A model generated the notes under the pieces. The model made no database searches. It saw only the letters and a program-made list of their open reading frames with translations, and had not been told where the DNA came from. Shown piece after piece: positions 16,915 to 26,674 of a DNA stretch of 64,000 bases. The stretch comes from Novipirellula artificiosorum (lineage in GTDB: Bacteria > Planctomycetota > Planctomycetia > Pirellulales > Pirellulaceae). The position numbers and the translations under genes were made by a program. Position 1 is the stretch's first letter. Each line of letters starts with the position of its first letter. The stretch lies in assembly GCF_007860135.1 (NCBI RefSeq), contig NZ_SJPV01000013.1, positions 72,702 to 136,701 of the forward strand, in the 5' to 3' direction.

Positions 16915-19814
16915 CGCAGATACTTAAGATCGTAGCCATAACAGCACTCTTGGCCGCTGTCGGCTATGGAGCGGATTTCACCTGGACTGGTGCCGTTGAC
17001 TGTAACTGGAATGTGTCCGGCAATTGGTCGACAGGGCGGGTTCCGGGAACGCAGCCCGGAGATCGGGTCCTGCTGAACGTTCGAAAAGCTGCGCCGGTCG
17101 TGGCGACTCTGGTAGAAGCAGACAATCCGTGTTCATTGCAGTTGAACGATGACGCTTTGCTTGAGGTGACACATAGCGGGTTGCGATGCGACAACGTTGT
17201 TCTGGGAGCAGTCGGTGGCGGGCATCTTTTGCTGCGAGGACGTGGCGCTGCTGTCATGACCGTCGAAGGTGATCTGCGAATCGGACAATCTCGTTCGGCG
17301 ACTTCAGCTTCGTCGGTGAAGCTGAGAACCGGCAGACTGACCGTTGGCGGCGAACTTTATATTGGCAACGGTTTGGTGGATTTCTACGGGCATGCGCCTG
17401 AGATCGTTGCGAAAGATTTTACCGTGTCTGAAAATGGGACGCTGCGGTTCGATTTTAACAACAAGCCTGTCGGAACCATTCAAGTCTTGGATCACCTCTC
17501 CATCGCCAAAGGTGCCAGGCTGGAGATTGACCTTCGCGGGTACACCATGGGCGGGAATGAGCTTGAGCTGATCCGATTCGGTTCAGCGGAAGGCTCGTTT
17601 GAGCCAGCCGACATTGCGATCAAGGGGCTCGGCGGAGGTGTCGTCACCATGGATGGGGACAGCCTGAATCTGACAGTGGTTGATGATGTCGCCGCGAGAT
17701 CGAGCACGTTGTGGTTTGTTACAACGGGAGGAAACGGAACCAATGTTTTGGATCTACAGATCAATACCGGGCGGCGCATCCGCAATCTCTCATCTCCCGA
17801 TCTGAGCTATTCTGCCGCGACTGACGGAGATGACAGAATCTATTCAGTGCGTTGGTCGGGTTCCGACTTTGATGGCGACGGTGCCAATGACAAAGTGACT
17901 TTCGATTTGCGCGTGGAAGGCTTTGTCGACTCGACCTATCGCTACGATCCCAACACCGAAGCCTCTTCCATGACAGCGCTTGGCGAAATGGCGACTGTTA
18001 GCGGTGGCAGCGCCGGATGGGGCGTGGGGAATGATATGGATTTGGACGCCGGAGAAACGCTGCGTTTCAGCGTGGAAAACCTGAAACTGTCGACTCGAGG
18101 AGGGGGCGAAGTCGGGCGTTTCGTTGGAATGCAAATGGTCGAGGTTCAAGGCGGTAACAACCATGTTCTGATGGTCGGTGAAGGAGAGGGACTGGAGTCA
18201 TGGAGATGGAGTAACAATTTAGGGATAGGGTTTAATCCGGAATATCCATTGCTTGTTACGTCCGGTGCCAATTCGAAAGTCGCTGTGAATCAGGTTGCGT
18301 TGAAGTTAATCGTTTCGGATCTGCCGGATCATCTGGATAGCGAAACGGACGATTATTCTTTGTATCCGACGGGGCCGCAGCATCTGAGCAATTATCCGAA
18401 AGTGACCAAGCGGCGGCATCCAGAGTTTTCCTGGGATACGCTTCCGATGACGGCCCGAGTCAATAGCCGGAAGGCGCTGCCCGCATCCTATGCCAAGACG
18501 ATGGCAACGACGTATGCGAAAATAGGGCTGGGCGGAAACAGTTTTTATGGAAGTAAATTCAAAGACGAGGGGGTCCGGAAAATGGCTGCCCTGCTGAAAT
18601 CGTATAACCCCGATGTACTGCTCACCACCTACCGTAATGCGGGCATTCACTTCACTGGTTTCTCGGCGGACAAGGCGCTCAATAAAGAAGAGTGGTTTGA
18701 GTATACGCTCGATGAGAACGGTAAGCGAAAGTACATCACGTATAGTGGAAATCAGAATGCCTACAACCATGATCATCCTGACTTGCGAAAATGGTGGGTG
18801 GATACTGCTGTCGATCTCATGAATGACCCCAACATTGATGGGATTTTCATTGATAAGGCCAATGGGGGTGATGAGCCTTTTCAAAATGAAAAGGGCGAAA
18901 TCGTGGCGCCGGAAGGAAAGGTGCAGTCCTATATCGATCTGAAGGCCAGAATTTCAGAAGACGCGTTTCTTACGGGGAACATTCTGCGTACGAACCGTCC
19001 GGGAGGAAACCGCGAGCTTCTTCATATTTTCAATGGCACCTATCTAGAAAGCTGGGAACAGGTAAACGGTGACTGTCTGGTGACCATGACCGAGACCGAT
19101 ACCGTTTGTGCCAGCCTGCAACTGATCCGTGAGGCGCGGGTAAAGGGCTTTGACGTGTTCACGAATTTTCGGGAGCTCAAATGGCATAGAATGAATAGCA
19201 GAGATGAGCGAGTTGATAAGCTCGTCGCTGCAGGACGAGAGGAAGAGGTCCGTGAGGGGATGAAACAAGCCTTGCAGTTTCCGTTGGCCTTTTACCTGAT
19301 TACGGCAGAGCCCTATTCCTATTTCCAGTATCAGACGAGCACGGATCCTGAGATGCCGGAATTCTGCTGGAATGCTAAAACGCATTTTGACGAGTTCCGC
19401 AATCCGCTCGGAAAGCCACTCGGCCCTCCGGTCAAAGACGGTTACGTTTATACCCGTTCCTTTGAGCATGTGGATGTCTGGCTGGATGTCGAAAATAAAA
19501 AGTCACGCCTGACCTGGGACTGGATACCGATCGCCCAATCGCAAGCGGTCGATGTTCTACAAGACACGCCGAAAGCGATTACGCTAACCGGTTCCAACCC
19601 TCGGAAAACGAACCTGACGTTCAAGGTGTTTGAGTTTGGCCAACCCGCCGGCGGAAAGCTCTCGGGCAAAGCCCCGAACCTGGTCTATACACCGAACCCC
19701 GGGTTTACCGGCAAGGATAGCTTTGCCTTTAAAACCTACAACGACATGGCCGAGAGCCTACTCGGTACCGTGTCCATTGAGGTGGCCCCTACCGGTTCGC
19801 AGAAACATCAGTGA
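16911..19814 (+). CDS. Large exported multidomain protein with GHL-type TIM barrel
   Basis: 967 residues. A signal peptide is followed by a beta-rich passenger (residues ~20-250) with autotransporter/PEP-CTERM-like repeats (FTWTGAVDCNWNVSGNWSTG, GRLTVGGELYIGNG). A second beta domain spans ~260-460. A TIM-barrel domain at about 500-850 has HDHPDLRKWWVDTAVDLM and PNIDGIFIDKANGG, resembling putative glycosyl hydrolases of the GHL10/GHL15 type with the D in IFIDK as a candidate catalytic residue. A C-terminal Ig-like domain (LVYTPNPGFTGKDSFAFKTYN) ends it. Codon choice looks less GC-biased than neighbours, and the architecture recalls Kiritimatiellota/Lentisphaerae proteins, so acquisition by transfer is inferred. 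Substrate unknown. Confidence 0.6.
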   Translation: MTQILKIVAITALLAAVGYGADFTWTGAVDCNWNVSGNWSTGRVPGTQPGDRVLLNVRKAAPVVATLVEADNPCSLQLNDDALLEVTHSGLRCDNVVLGAVGGGHLLLRGRGAAVMTVEGDLRIGQSRSATSASSVKLRTGRLTVGGELYIGNGLVDFYGHAPEIVAKDFTVSENGTLRFDFNNKPVGTIQVLDHLSIAKGARLEIDLRGYTMGGNELELIRFGSAEGSFEPADIAIKGLGGGVVTMDGDSLNLTVVDDVAARSSTLWFVTTGGNGTNVLDLQINTGRRIRNLSSPDLSYSAATDGDDRIYSVRWSGSDFDGDGANDKVTFDLRVEGFVDSTYRYDPNTEASSMTALGEMATVSGGSAGWGVGNDMDLDAGETLRFSVENLKLSTRGGGEVGRFVGMQMVEVQGGNNHVLMVGEGEGLESWRWSNNLGIGFNPEYPLLVTSGANSKVAVNQVALKLIVSDLPDHLDSETDDYSLYPTGPQHLSNYPKVTKRRHPEFSWDTLPMTARVNSRKALPASYAKTMATTYAKIGLGGNSFYGSKFKDEGVRKMAALLKSYNPDVLLTTYRNAGIHFTGFSADKALNKEEWFEYTLDENGKRKYITYSGNQNAYNHDHPDLRKWWVDTAVDLMNDPNIDGIFIDKANGGDEPFQNEKGEIVAPEGKVQSYIDLKARISEDAFLTGNILRTNRPGGNRELLHIFNGTYLESWEQVNGDCLVTMTETDTVCASLQLIREARVKGFDVFTNFRELKWHRMNSRDERVDKLVAAGREEEVREGMKQALQFPLAFYLITAEPYSYFQYQTSTDPEMPEFCWNAKTHFDEFRNPLGKPLGPPVKDGYVYTRSFEHVDVWLDVENKKSRLTWDWIPIAQSQAVDVLQDTPKAITLTGSNPRKTNLTFKVFEFGQPAGGKLSGKAPNLVYTPNPGFTGKDSFAFKTYNDMAESLLGTVSIEVAPTGSQKHQ

Positions 19815-19933
19815 AAACAGATTGGCTCGCCCGGACTCCCAAACTACTTTGTTAGTGAGTTGCTTTGATTGCGATGCAGACGGGTTTGGCAACTGGATGG
19901 TCATTTGAAGCCCGGTTAAGGGCAATCGAAAGC

Positions 19934-20516
19934 CTACTTGGAATGCTCCGCCTTCTTCCGCTTCTGATTGACTGATGTACCTTTGGGACTCGCTTTGGGT
20001 TGCTTGCCCGCTATCCAATCGCGCGGCCCATCATCCGCCTTGCCAAGTAGCAAAGGTGCGAAGGACTTGCCATCGACCCTTCGGTAGCTCGCCGCCGCCG
20101 AGTTCGGCGAAGGTCGGGAGCATGTCGGAGAAGTCGATCAAGGCATCGGTCTCAATCCCAGCGGGCACTGTGCCCGGGCAACTGACGATGAACGGCATGG
20201 CCGTGCCGTTCTGTTCACTCATCTTCGCTTTGCCACCTCGCACGACCCGCCCGAGACGCTTGTTGCTGTATCGCACCATACCCGCGAATCGCCGTATGCA
20301 CCACGCGTTGTTGAACTTCATGCCGGTTGCGGCAAGCTTGTCGATGTTCGGCGTCTGAATTCCCTCGGCTCCGTAGCAACTGATCCATTCCTTGCCCAGG
20401 TCATCGACCATGATGAAAAGGATATTAGGGCGAGGCGCGGCGGCGTGAGCGTATGAGATCGAGAGCAACCATAGCAGCGCGACCGCCATTCCTTTGCGCC
20501 ACCCGGCGGCCGACAC
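19934..20516 (-). pseudogene. Sulfatase relic, internally deleted and frameshifted
   Basis: The N-terminus is complete: signal peptide, RPNILFIMVDDLGKEWISCY, IQTPNIDKLAATGMKF. It jumps from NNAWC to a late segment (LGRVVRGGKAKMSEQNGTAM, PFIVSCPGTVPAG), skipping CxPxR and most of the fold. Near 20090 a frameshift occurs: the open frame ends at TGA 20031, while the next frame continues DGKSFAPLLLGKADDGPRDW and a basic tail to TAG at 19934. Two independent lesions show decay. Confidence 0.7.
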
Positions 20517-21371
20517 CGGTTGCTCCCAGTTTCATTCACACAAGCTAAATTGGGGCTTTCCCAACTCAACGAAGCGGGACCAACCTCCTGCACGAAGCGA
20601 GGGCGTTAGGGATCATCGGTGCCGATAGCCGCGGACCCAACAAGAACCGTCTGGTTCGGTGGGTCGGAAGGAAACGGCGTGGCAACAAGCAGCCACCTTG
20701 TGAACCGAGAGCGCGATCGTTCGCAGAGAAAATACCGTTCAGGCGGACGCAACCCATGCGGATTCAGGGCGGTTGAGTGTGGAAGATAGCTCCGGTGAAA
20801 AACACCGGAGTCAGAAAAACGCACCAAACACGGAGTATTTTGACCGCCAAAGAATGGCCGCTGGAGACTCTCAACCTGCGAACTGGCCGGTAGGGCCAAT
20901 TCCGCAGATCGTGAGGAGTACAGCGGAAGCAACGGTTCTCGTGACGAGTCTCGACCATCAGACAGCGCCCAAACTCCGATCATCGTGATGTTTGCAGCCT
21001 CGCGTTTGATTTGGAAACAACGGCGATCTCTGCCGGAAGTATCTTCGCTCGCTACACGAAGAGGAAATCCGTTGGTCGGGCTGCTCCGTCTTTTTTGCAG
21101 TCCCGAGAGACACAGAAGTGCCCGCTAACGGGAACGCTGGCTGACAGGCGGTGAACGCCTAGCTGTCAAAGAATGAAGATGCCGCCAGGAGCTCAACCGA
21201 GACATGCCCTCCTCAACTTGATGCTCAATGCGAAAAGTGGCCAATGCCAATGCTGAAGTCATAACGACTACGAGTCCCGATTCAGACGTCGGTCAGATGC
21301 TCAATCGAGAGTAATTCGATATTCTCGGGAATCTGCCGTAAAATCCGGGGAAGTTGCGGAGTGTACTCTCG
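20517..21371. other. 855-nt stretch with no supported gene
   Basis: Many short frames on both strands but none with a family signature. It contains one perfect 8-bp hairpin (CTCCGGTG / CACCGGAG, 20790-20810, loop AAAAA) without a T-run. The 3' end must carry the promoter of the sigma-factor operon, which I could not identify. Confidence 0.4.
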
Positions 21372-21905
21372 ATGGAACAAAACGACACTGCCTCTCACGA
21401 ACGCTTTCTTACTCTGTTCACGGCGAATGAGCCGGCGATTCGGGCATTCGTGCGCCGATTGGTGCCGACTCGGCAAGACGCGGCGGACGTGATGCAGGGC
21501 GTTGCGCTCGTGCTCTGGCGCAAGTTCCCGACAATGGAAGCATCCGACCAGTTTCGCAAGTGGGCATTTGGCGTCGCGCGTTACGAAACGCTCGCTTGGC
21601 TGCGTGACAAGGCACGGGATCGGCTTGTGCTGGCGGACGACGTGCTCGATACCGTGGCGCACGAATCGGCTCAGATCGAGAATTGCTTGTCAGCTCAACG
21701 CGAGGCTTTGGAGGGCTGCCTTGAAAGGCTCCCCGACGAGCAGCGAACCTTGGTGTTGGCAGCCTACGAACCTGACGTCCGCATTCAGGATGTTGCCGAG
21801 CAGAGCGGCCGAACCGTGCCGGCGTTTTACCAATGGTTGCATCGGATGCGTGTGCGACTGCTCGAATGTACGCGTCGCACACTTCAGGCGGAGGGAGTGC
21901 AGTGA
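21372..21905 (+). CDS. ECF RNA polymerase sigma factor, Planctomycetes-specific type
   Basis: 177 residues with region 2 (FVRRLVPTRQDAADVMQGVALVLWRKF; RKWAFGVARYETLAWLRDKAR) and region 4 (LEGCLERLPDEQRTLVLAAY; VAEQSGRTVPAFYQWLHRMR). This fits the short ECF group expanded in Rhodopirellula and Verrucomicrobia (Sig-70 gvs1 type). It directs RNA polymerase to a dedicated promoter set. The ATG at 21372 is taken, 6 codons inside the open frame. Its stop overlaps the GTG of the FecR-like gene (GTGA), so the two are translationally coupled, as is usual for sigma/anti-sigma pairs. Confidence 0.88.
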   Translation: MEQNDTASHERFLTLFTANEPAIRAFVRRLVPTRQDAADVMQGVALVLWRKFPTMEASDQFRKWAFGVARYETLAWLRDKARDRLVLADDVLDTVAHESAQIENCLSAQREALEGCLERLPDEQRTLVLAAYEPDVRIQDVAEQSGRTVPAFYQWLHRMRVRLLECTRRTLQAEGVQ

Positions 21906-23458
21906 GCGATTTGACCGACCTGCGGCCGCTGTTCGCCGATTATGCCCGCGGTGGAATTTCCGCCGAGCAGCTTGTGACGCTGGAAGCCGCGCTCCGCGCG
22001 GACGCCGATTTGCGCCGTGATTTCATCGAGTACATAAACGTCGATTCGGCCTTGAGCGATCTGGCGGCGCTGTCTGAGTCCGAGGTAGCGGAGATTGAAG
22101 TAGCAAAGCACAGAGACGAATCGACAATACGCGTTTCCAGACACTCCGCTTCGTTTACGTGGGCAGCTGCCAAGGCATGGCGAGCGCATCGCGTCGCAGC
22201 CATTGCCGGATCGGTCGCGGCGACGCTACTGTTTGCCACGATCCTGTGGGTAGCCAACCCATTTTTGGATAACGACGTACAAGTGGCGATGATTCTCACA
22301 AGAGTCGATGCGGCCTTGGCGTATGCCGGCCAGCGGTACGACGGCGCTGAATTGGCGGTCGGAGAGTATCGACTTGACCGGGGGCTACTGCACCTGCGTT
22401 TCCATGGCGGGGTGACAGTCTATATTGAGGCGCCTGCCCGATTTGACGCGGTAAGCGGCAACCGCCTACTGCTACGTAGCGGTCGGCTGTCTGCCAACGT
22501 TCCGCCTGAGGGCGTCGGTTTTACCGTAGACACGCCGGATGCGGAAGTTATTGACTTCGGCACGGAATTCTCCATCGATGTTGAATCCAGCGCGAGCGAG
22601 GTGCATGTATTTAAAGGGCTGGTTCGCGTGCAACCGAAATCGCTCAAAGACGGCCAGGCGGGGCAGGCTGTTAGTCTGCAATCGTCTCAGGCGGTGAAAA
22701 TCGACAACGCAAGCAAAGAAACAGTGGGAATCCAGTTGGCGACGGATCGGTTCATCCGCAGCTTCGACGAGCCGAAACGTACCTACCCTCGTGCTGTAAA
22801 GCAGCTATCCCCTATCGCCTATTACCGGATGCCGATCCGGGACAAAGGTTTGGTCGCTGATCCGCCTCAATACTCAGGCGTCGTCTTAACAGGCGATGGG
22901 GTTCGTCCTCCTCACGCGTGTGGAGTGGATGCCGGTGGTTCGTTGCGTGTGAGGGCTGAATCGACAGGACGAGGTGGACGAGTCGATTCTCCACCGCCTC
23001 TGGGTACGGGACAATTCACTCTCGCCGTTTTCGTATATCTTGAATCGAAAACTCCCGATGGTACGGTGGCAACGAACATTCGCGGCGCTGAAGGGAATTT
23101 CGAGTTGGCGCTCGATGACAAGTGTCGGCTTCAAGGAACGATTCGAGATCGTAGTGGTCAGTTGCGGTCGGTAACCAGCGCGGCGTTTCTTCCGCTTAGA
23201 GCGTGGCGTCTCATCGTGATGAAGGCGGACGGTGATCACCTGCGGGTGTACGTGGACGGTCAACTCGTGGCATCGGTGCCGTGCGCGACAGTGGCCACCA
23301 GCGCAACTGAAACGGTCTGGTTTGGAACCGACGCCGAAGGAGCGGGGCTTTGGGATGGCCGCATCGATGAACTGGCGATGTTCGATCAAGCGCTCAGCGA
23401 CAGCGAAATTGCTGGTCTTTACCAGGCTGCATTGGCACAGATGGCGAAACCAAAATGA
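21902..23458 (+). CDS. FecR-like membrane regulator with C-terminal LamG domain
   Basis: 518 residues from GTG 21902. The N-terminus (LRPLFADYARGGISAEQLVTLEAAL-type) is a cytosolic anti-sigma-like domain; a membrane segment follows at about 98-120 (AAIAGSVAATLLFATILWVA). Next comes a FecR beta domain (GGVTVYIEAPARFDAVSGNR, FTVDTPDAEVIDFGTEFSI, VHVFKGLVRVQ). The end is a concanavalin/LamG fold (GTGQFTLAVFVYLES, WDGRIDELAMFDQALSDSEI). It probably holds the coupled sigma factor inactive until the outer LamG domain senses a glycan; this role is inferred from the pairing. Its stop overlaps the next ATG, linking it to the sulfatases. Confidence 0.82.
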   Translation: MSDLTDLRPLFADYARGGISAEQLVTLEAALRADADLRRDFIEYINVDSALSDLAALSESEVAEIEVAKHRDESTIRVSRHSASFTWAAAKAWRAHRVAAIAGSVAATLLFATILWVANPFLDNDVQVAMILTRVDAALAYAGQRYDGAELAVGEYRLDRGLLHLRFHGGVTVYIEAPARFDAVSGNRLLLRSGRLSANVPPEGVGFTVDTPDAEVIDFGTEFSIDVESSASEVHVFKGLVRVQPKSLKDGQAGQAVSLQSSQAVKIDNASKETVGIQLATDRFIRSFDEPKRTYPRAVKQLSPIAYYRMPIRDKGLVADPPQYSGVVLTGDGVRPPHACGVDAGGSLRVRAESTGRGGRVDSPPPLGTGQFTLAVFVYLESKTPDGTVATNIRGAEGNFELALDDKCRLQGTIRDRSGQLRSVTSAAFLPLRAWRLIVMKADGDHLRVYVDGQLVASVPCATVATSATETVWFGTDAEGAGLWDGRIDELAMFDQALSDSEIAGLYQAALAQMAKPK

Positions 23459-23979
23459 AACTACACCCCACGGAGTTGAAACAGTTAATGTCGACACGTT
23501 ACCTTTTGCCGGTCTTCGGCGTCGTTTTGCTCGCGAGTATTGCGCCGATGTCCTTCGCAGCGGATCGGCCGAATATCGTAATCATCCTCGCCGATGACCT
23601 TGGCTATGGCAGCCTCAACAGCTATGGCGGCGAAGATGTCGCCGAGGACAGTTTCAATGTACTGACATCGTTCTTGGGAGAGGCGACTCAAGAACCGATT
23701 CGTTCTTCGATCCTACTCCACAGTCCCAACGGCAATTTCGCGATTCGTCAAGGCCCTTGGAAATACATCGAAGGCAAGCCGAGTCCGACATTGACAAAAG
23801 CCCCGCGGCGCGACGAGCTTGGGGCCCAACTCTACAATCTGCAAGACGATCCTGATGAGCAGAACAACCTCGTGAGCGAGCACCCGGAAATTGCTCAGCG
23901 TCTGGCCGATCTGCTTGCGAAGCAGCGCAACAGTGGAAGGTCATCGACGATGACACCAAGACGAGGGATTCACAGATGA
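23455..23979 (+). pseudogene. In-frame, internally deleted sulfatase between FecR and an intact sulfatase
   Basis: 174 codons with start and stop intact. Signal peptide and RPNIVIILADDLGYGSLNSY come from the sulfatase N-terminus, and from about residue 62 EDSFNVLTSFLGEATQEPIR, FAIRQGPWKYIEGKP and LYNLQDDPDEQNNL come from the C-terminus. Roughly 300 residues, including the CxPxR motif, are absent, so it cannot be a sulfatase. Both ends overlap neighbours as ATGA (23455 and 23976), so the operon's translational coupling is kept. M12 at 23488 is an alternative start. Confidence 0.7.
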
Positions 23980-25349
23980 ACAACTCCTTCTCAGTGGTGG
24001 CAGGAGCGTTCCTCGCTTCGCTGGCGCTCATTGCTTTAGCCACAGACACTCAGGCGGCGGCTGATCGACCACCAAACATCCTTTTTATCCTTACCGACGA
24101 TCAAGGGTATGGCGACTTGGGGTGCTACGGTTCAACGACGATTGACACGCCCAACATCGACAGGCTCTGTGCGGAAGGTATGAAGTTCGAGAGCTTCTAT
24201 GTGCATAATCGTTGCTCGCCGACTCGCGCCGCCTTGATGACTGGGTGCCATGCACACAGGGTGGGTGTGGATAACGTGGTTTACAGACGCGAGAGAATTG
24301 GCCTCCACGCCGATGAAATCACGATCGCCGAATTGCTTCAGAAGGCGGGCTATTCGACCGGCATGGTTGGTAAATGGCATCTGGGCGAATGGGATGCTTT
24401 CAATCCGGTCAATCACGGCTTTGCCTCCTTTTTTGGCTTCATGGAAAGTGGCGAAGGCAAGTCAACCGCGATCTATCGAAATAGAGAGATTGTCGAACAC
24501 GTCAAAGGGAAGACCGACGGAGTACACTCACCGAAGCTGCTGGCTGCCGGAATCGACTTCATTCGGGCCAGCAAGAATCGGCCGTTCTTCCTGTACTACG
24601 CCTCTCCGCTTCCGCACACAAAGTGGATTCCAAACGAGAGATTCGCTGGAACTTCCAAGCACGGGACCTACGGCGACGTCGTTCAGGAGATCGACTGGCA
24701 GGTGGGCGAATTGATGGAGACGCTCGACGAATTGGGAATCGCCGAGAACACGCTCGTTATCTTCGCATCGGATAACGGCCCGCAACTGAATGTGGAGGGC
24801 TACGGCAGCGCGGGCGTCCTTCGCGATGGGAAGTGGACCAACTTCGAGGGCGGTATTCGAGTTCCCTGTAACATGCGTTGGCCCAGCGTGATTCCCGCAG
24901 GTTCCATGAACAACGAAATCACCGGCATCATCGACATGCTTCCGACGTTCTGTGCTCTGGCCGGAGTCGACGTTCCGTCCGATCGCGTCATCGATGGACG
25001 CAACATCTTGCCCTATATGCGAGGCGAGGATTTGGATTCACCAATTCACGAGACGTTCATCGTTCCGGGGGCGACCGTTCGCCACGGAGATTGGAAACTG
25101 CTCGTCAAAGGACAATCGCCCGGTGGCGGAAAATCCGATCGAGTCGGCAAGACGGATCGCATTCCCGCCAAAGCCGGTTCACTTTTCAACTTGAATGAGG
25201 ATCTCGGAGAAACAACCGATCTCTCGGCGCAACACCCAGAGAAGGTTCAAGAGCTGACGAAAACAATGAACGTTTTCATGGAGGAGCTTGAGACCAATTC
25301 ACGGCCAGTCGGCGAGCTTCCAAGCATTTCAACTAGACAGACCAATTAA
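23976..25349 (+). CDS. Exported sulfatase (CSPTR type)
   Basis: 457 residues, signal peptide ending near TQAAA, PPNILFILTDDQGYGDLGCY, and the canonical active-site motif CSPTRAALMTG with C80 as the formylglycine precursor. SDNGPQLNVEGYG and GKWHLGEWD are further family motifs; the C-terminus has KLLVKGQSP and LFNLNEDLGETTDL. It belongs to the arylsulfatase A-like S1 family and acts in the periplasm. It is the fourth gene in the sigma-FecR-relic-sulfatase operon, and the oxidoreductase follows 19 nt downstream. Confidence 0.9.
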   Translation: MNNSFSVVAGAFLASLALIALATDTQAAADRPPNILFILTDDQGYGDLGCYGSTTIDTPNIDRLCAEGMKFESFYVHNRCSPTRAALMTGCHAHRVGVDNVVYRRERIGLHADEITIAELLQKAGYSTGMVGKWHLGEWDAFNPVNHGFASFFGFMESGEGKSTAIYRNREIVEHVKGKTDGVHSPKLLAAGIDFIRASKNRPFFLYYASPLPHTKWIPNERFAGTSKHGTYGDVVQEIDWQVGELMETLDELGIAENTLVIFASDNGPQLNVEGYGSAGVLRDGKWTNFEGGIRVPCNMRWPSVIPAGSMNNEITGIIDMLPTFCALAGVDVPSDRVIDGRNILPYMRGEDLDSPIHETFIVPGATVRHGDWKLLVKGQSPGGGKSDRVGKTDRIPAKAGSLFNLNEDLGETTDLSAQHPEKVQELTKTMNVFMEELETNSRPVGELPSISTRQTN

Positions 25350-25368
25350 CCAGTATGAGGAATAGAAT

Positions 25369-26643
25369 ATGAGTCTCTCGCTTCCCACGAACACACGGCG
25401 TGACTTTCTAAAAACGGCTGCCACGGCATCGCTACTGGCGACACCGTCGTTTGTTCATTCGTCCGCGCTAGCAGCACCCGCCCGTCCTGGCGCAAATGAT
25501 AAGATCCGCGTCGGGCTCATTGGGGCGGGTAATCGGGCCAAGTGGCTGTCACGCTGTATGTCTCGGGAGACACATCGCGCGGAGTTGATCGCCGTTTGCG
25601 ACTGTCACCTCCCACAGGTCGATGTGCTCGCCGCCGACTACGAGCAAAACGCCAAGGTCAAGCCCCAGTGGGCCGCCTATCAGAACTACGAGGAGATGTA
25701 CGACACGGAAGACCTGGATGCGGTGATCATTGCGACGCCCGATCATGCTCGCGTGCGCGCCGCGATCCTGGCATGCATGAAAGGCCTGGACATCTACGCG
25801 GAGAAGCCGCTGCACTTCAGCGTTCCCGAAGGTCGAGCGCTGGTAGAGGCCGTCCGCAAGCACAATCGCGTCCTTCAGGTGGGAACGCAGCAGCGAAGCA
25901 CGGCCAACAACATCTATTCCTGTAAATTCGTGCGAGAGGGAGGGCTGGGCAAGGTCGACACGATTCTCGTCATGAACTATTCGGGGGCCCAACCGGCCAC
26001 AGGCTTACAGTCGCAGGCCATTCCGGAAGGCATGGACTGGAATCGCTTTTGCGCACAGGCCCCCTTGTTGGATTACAACGAGAACCTGCACCGCAAATGG
26101 CGTCGCTACGACGCTTTCACGGGCGGCCCGATTTGTGATCGCGGGGCCCATGCTCTCGACATGGTGCACTTGGCCATGGGGTGGGAGAACGTGGCGCCGA
26201 CGCGCATCGTGCCGACCACGCCGGCGGACAACGACTGGGAACGTGGCGTGCGACTCTATTATCCCGATGGCACAGTCGTCCGGCTTGAGAGCAAGGATGG
26301 TCCGGCCTTTGGCGGCATCTTCATCGGCCAGCGGGGCAAGATCGAGATCAATCGTGGGCGTTTCGCCTGTAATCCGAACGACCTGCTGGCGCCGTATGAA
26401 GGTCCGGAGACGGAAAACCATGTCGCGAACTGGCTCGACTGCGTTCAATCTCGAGAGGAGCCAAACGCCCCGGTCGAGGTCGGACACCTCATCACGAGTG
26501 TCTCTCACTTGATCAATATTTGTCGCTTCGTCGGCCGTCCGATCGAGTGGGATGCGACCAAAGAGCAGATTACGAACGACAAAGAGGCGAACGATTTACT
26601 GGTCAAGGTCCGTCGCCCGGAATTCGCCCTGCCGACTTCCTAG
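25369..26643 (+). CDS. Tat-exported Gfo/Idh/MocA family oxidoreductase
   Basis: 424 residues with a twin-arginine leader (NTRRDFLKTAATASLLATP) and a Rossmann fold starting KIRVGLIGAGNRAKWLSRCM. AVIIATPDHARVRAAI and YAEKPLHFSVPEGRALVEAV hold the family EKP motif, and GGPICDRGAHALDMVHLAMG the C-terminal domain. These enzymes oxidise or reduce sugars or cyclitols with NAD(P); Tat export with bound cofactor is typical in planctomycetes. It follows the sulfatase on the same strand and may process the released monosaccharide. Confidence 0.85.
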   Translation: MSLSLPTNTRRDFLKTAATASLLATPSFVHSSALAAPARPGANDKIRVGLIGAGNRAKWLSRCMSRETHRAELIAVCDCHLPQVDVLAADYEQNAKVKPQWAAYQNYEEMYDTEDLDAVIIATPDHARVRAAILACMKGLDIYAEKPLHFSVPEGRALVEAVRKHNRVLQVGTQQRSTANNIYSCKFVREGGLGKVDTILVMNYSGAQPATGLQSQAIPEGMDWNRFCAQAPLLDYNENLHRKWRRYDAFTGGPICDRGAHALDMVHLAMGWENVAPTRIVPTTPADNDWERGVRLYYPDGTVVRLESKDGPAFGGIFIGQRGKIEINRGRFACNPNDLLAPYEGPETENHVANWLDCVQSREEPNAPVEVGHLITSVSHLINICRFVGRPIEWDATKEQITNDKEANDLLVKVRRPEFALPTS

Positions 26644-26674
26644 AACGGGTTTGGGTAAACAAGGGAGAAGAATC

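Noticed and set aside
20790..20810. Perfect hairpin CTCCGGTG/CACCGGAG as terminator
   Set aside because: No T-run on either strand in the right place and no gene ending nearby; kept only as a note.
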